From: Tubulanus polymorphus
Lineage: Eukaryota; Nemertea; Palaeonemertea; Tubulaniformes; Tubulanidae
Direction of reading: 5' to 3'
NCBI RefSeq assembly: GCF_964204645.1
Contig: NC_134028.1
Coordinates: forward strand, 496,001-560,000
DNA length: 64,000 bases
In this document: piece after piece, positions 50,461-64,000 of the stretch
Layout: the number at the start of each line of letters is the position of its first letter
Position numbering within the stretch: the first letter of the stretch is position 1
Made by a program: the position numbers and the translations under genes
Notes under the pieces: generated by a model
Told to the model about the DNA's origin: nothing
What the model saw: only the letters and a program-made list of their open reading frames with translations
The model's database searches: none

Positions 50461-51606
50461 TTTTACACATCCACGGTTTAGACGCGCATTGATTAATATT
50501 ATGTGGGGTTTAACGCTATCGAGACCCCAGCGCGCTCTCGGCTCTATTACTCTACGAAATTCATAGTAATTTCGGTTTCAGGGAAAAATGGAAGGCGAGT
50601 CGAGTGATTGAATCTTTGAGTCACGGCATTGATTAAATGAAAACTCGGCATCGATTTTCAGTTTTCCTATATTTCCGCCCGAATCAAATGTAGATTAGTT
50701 CTAAAGTTAATGAAAAGGACGTATTTGGTGGGTATCCAGGGGTTAAAATAGCAAACGAATTGGCCTCATCACGATCCCTTATTCGATTCATCAGATCTCG
50801 TCGTCCATTTGACGATTTATTTGTGACGTTTTTTGTCGCAAAATGCTCACCACCTCGGCAAGTAAACGGGTTCTGGAAGGAATGAAGAATCAATCTTAGG
50901 AAATTCATCGTCGCTCGATGGTTTTTTTGCACTATCCGAAACAAGATTAAGAAATTTACTAAGATTCGTACTCTGATGATGAACACATTGGAAATTCTGG
51001 TTGAATATGTTTACTTTAGATGGAATGTTCTCCAAATGCAGAAAGCTGCTACATGACGAGGCTAGAGCTGATGAAGATGTAATTCACTGGTTAATTTGAC
51101 TATTCAAATTATTTGATTCACATGTTGCGCCCAATAAAATCATTATCACTTCAAATGAGAATATCTCGCCCCAATCTGACGAGTCAAGCGATATAAACTG
51201 TTCTGACAATCGTGTCCTGGTCGACCTCATCCGTGCGACCAGTTGCAACCAGTCGCAAGTCGACCCTTAGCTATTATAAGCCCGCCCTTCAAAGTCACCA
51301 CTACGAAGAATGATTTCGCTGCTGCTAATGCTGCATCAGAACCATCAGGACTTATTGTTACCACGGTAACAGGATTGTGGTGTCCTCTATTATTGATACG
51401 AGTTACTGTTCGGAATGCCATCTCGAATATTGATTTATCCTGTTTCAGTAAGCGCGGAGTGAGCGTCGAGCTGACTCAGTATCCAAACCCGTTGTCTAAT
51501 TCTAATGGTGAACGTGCGAATAAAAAGAAAGGCAACCGAGTGATACCGACACACAAATACGCGCAACGCTACATTCACGAAGTGCCCTCCTCAAAATCCA
51601 GCGAAA
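50461..51606. other. Upstream region of the follistatin-like gene
   Basis: No supported gene. A 5' UTR exon may begin after TTATCCTGTTTCAG at 51,449 and continue to the ATG at 51,607. Short open frames on both strands (50,684-51,035 minus; 51,243 plus) show no motifs. Confidence 0.45.
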
Positions 51607-62142
<10,536 letters not shown>

Positions 62143-63520
62143 GTAAGTAAACAACGAGTGATTATTGATCGTGTATTTAGATACGGAGGTTTAAAGCGTC
62201 GTCGGGAGGATTTTTGGTGCCTTTCGTAGCCGTTTTGCGACATCGATTGTCCTCCTTCCTATAAATAGTCGATTGCGCGCAAAGTCCCCGTTAGATTTGT
62301 CGTCATAGCTACATTTCCGAAATGTAATTGGTTTGCACGAAATATCACTGCGAAGAATATAAAAAGACATTTTAAACGCGCCATTCAGAACCTGTCGCAG
62401 AGTTATTCTATGGCCTCAGTTTAACGATGTTACTGGCAAAACACTTCTAATCGTGTTAAAGAAACCTTGTGAAAAAATTATTGAGAAGCTCCCTTCATCT
62501 GGCCCATAGAATCCTGATAAGCCCTACCCAGAGGTAACTTCGTAAGCCATTTGTGACCTAAACATTTTTGTAATATTATTTGCATTGTGCTGAAACTCTA
62601 TCGCGGAAGACGAAAACGACCAAAACATGGCCATACATCATTCGATAGTAAAAAGTTTATATATTTTGGTAGTTTTCGCCTTCCATACTCTAACCCTAGC
62701 TCGCATTATCCCCGACTCTTCTTTTCAAAGGCTGTTTGTGAAAATAAACGACTGATTTTTACCGGCTTTTGTATTTCAAATGCGGAGGAAATAAATACGG
62801 CGTAACGATAAGAAAAAGAATAAAATCAGACTCGGGTTTTGGTTCCGACGCGCGAACTGTCGAATTCTGTGTAGTTTTATCTCTCGCTTCAATAACGGAA
62901 ACGTGTCGACATTACCCCGGTGTTAAAACCGTGTTTTATTCGTAGCTGGATGATTCTGGTGAATGATAGAGTGCGTAGTGAGTTCTATAGCATGTTATTA
63001 ACAGACCATTGATCTTCATCACTCATATAAATATATATATATATATATACAACACTTTCTAACAGCCACAGAATAATCTACAATAATTCCGAGCTTTGAG
63101 TCTTAAAATCTCATCTCGATATTCTTCAATCTACTTAATGAAGTGATTCGTAAACACCGCTAACAAAAAAACACAGAATAATCAAACCGATTGCAAAATC
63201 CATCTTGATTACGTCAAATTTTCCTCTAACAATCTAACTAAGCGTTGTCGGCAGTTTCCAACCTAAATTATACGTATTTAGTTGTAAACTGGCAGAAATT
63301 ACACGTTATACAACGTCGTATCTCGTCTGCGGCTGCGTCAAGAAGGAATCATATATATATATATATATAGATATCCGTCGCTGTGTACGAACGACATAAT
63401 CTCAGCTATGATCGTAATCACGGCTTGTTCGTTATTGATAAGCTTTTCTGATTTTACGACGTCGGGGAACGACACATGATAACGGCTTATGCTGTTATGG
63501 CAGCAACAAGAACGGATGAG
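62143..63520. other. Intron of the follistatin-like gene, AT-rich
   Basis: Contains (TA)n microsatellites at about 63,030-63,050 and 63,350-63,369. No exon supported. Confidence 0.5.
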
Positions 63521-63530
63521 ACTCTGTGAG

Positions 63531-63960
63531 ACTCAGTGCGGGACTCGGTGCGGGATCGGACCGGCGCGGGACCCGGCGCGGGACTCGGTGCGGGACCGGC
63601 GCGGGACTCGGCGCGGGACTCGGCGCGGGATTCGGCGCGGAACCCGGTGCGGGACCGGCGCGGGACTCGGTGCGGGACTCGGCGAGGAACCCGGTGCGGG
63701 ACCGGCGCGGGACTCGGTGCGGGACCCGGCGCGGGACTCGGTGCGGGACCGGCGCGGGACTCGGTGCGGAACCCGGCGCGGGATCCGGCGCGGGACCGGC
63801 GCGGGACTCGGCGCGGGACTCGGCGCGGGACTCGGTGCGGGACCCGGCGCGGGACTCGGTGCGGGACTCGGCGCGGGACTCGGTGCGGGACTCGGCGCGG
63901 GACTCGGCGCGGGACTCGGCGAGGAACCCGGCGCGGGATCCGGCGCGGGACTCGGCGCGA
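63531..63960 (+). repeat. GC-rich minisatellite, 12-bp base unit
   Basis: Repeats of GGCGCGGGACTC with GGTGCGGGACCC and shorter GGCGCGGGACC variants, very CpG-rich in an AT-rich background. Long open frames in several reading frames and on both strands are products of the repeat. Confidence 0.93.
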
Positions 63961-64000
63961 GTTTCCTCCACAAACCCCCGGAATAGAAGCCGTCTGTAAC

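Noticed and set aside
63489-63999. Several overlapping open frames rich in Arg, Gly, Ala and Pro on both strands
   Set aside because: All derive from the 12-bp GC-rich minisatellite; equal openness in several frames on both strands is a repeat artefact.

Overview
The window is eukaryotic nuclear DNA, AT-rich, with spliced genes (GT/AG introns, AATAAA signals), many minisatellites and microsatellites, tRNA-derived repeats, foldback elements and a decayed LINE. Gene content (UBE2D, a KLHL2/3-type kelch protein, a follistatin-like protein, an SCPEP1-type carboxypeptidase, a CLIP-like trypsin) fits a bilaterian invertebrate. The repeat types make a lophotrochozoan such as a mollusc my best guess, but the sequence does not fix the phylum.

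Region 1 (1-26,110) is a head-to-tail segmental tandem array with a unit of about 12 kb. Copy A (1-10,754) is cut by the window's left edge, copy B (10,755-22,894) is complete, and copy C (22,895-26,110) stops abruptly. Each unit carries, in order: a satellite block with tRNA B-box-like motifs, a 178-bp palindromic element, a broken small membrane-protein ORF, a tRNA-like head with telomere-like CCCTAA repeats, a 33-bp minisatellite, a candidate first exon, a foldback of tRNA-like arms, a GAT microsatellite, an inverted-repeat element flanked by GGGAGG-rich tracts, and a series of exon-like segments. Copies differ mainly in tandem-repeat length: GAT is about 220 units in B and only a few in A; the 33-mer is about 7, 1.5 and 20 units in A, B and C. 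They also differ by insertions, namely a 109-bp palindrome only in A and a LINE fragment only in C. No intact conserved gene was recognised here.

Region 2 (26,111-62,142 and beyond) is mostly single-copy and holds six well-supported genes reconstructed exon by exon: a small membrane-anchored SRPBCC-like protein (30,128-32,041, +); an SCPEP1-like serine carboxypeptidase with a predicted N-terminal membrane anchor (33,220-36,080, +); a CLIP-like trypsin protease (36,715-38,520, +); a UBE2D ubiquitin-conjugating enzyme (41,197-43,369, -); a KLHL2/KLHL3-type BTB-BACK-kelch adaptor (44,714-47,985, +); and the 5' part of a follistatin-like secreted protein with two EF-hands (51,607-62,142, +), which continues past the right edge. 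Two large minisatellites follow the kelch gene: 30-bp units with ACGCGT and 37-bp units with CACGTG. The last intron holds CTG and GC-rich repeats.

The genes are functionally unrelated neighbours. The E2 enzyme and the kelch/CUL3 adaptor both belong to ubiquitination, but nothing in the sequence suggests co-regulation. All exon chains were built by hand from splice signals and phase, so transcript data should take precedence where they disagree.
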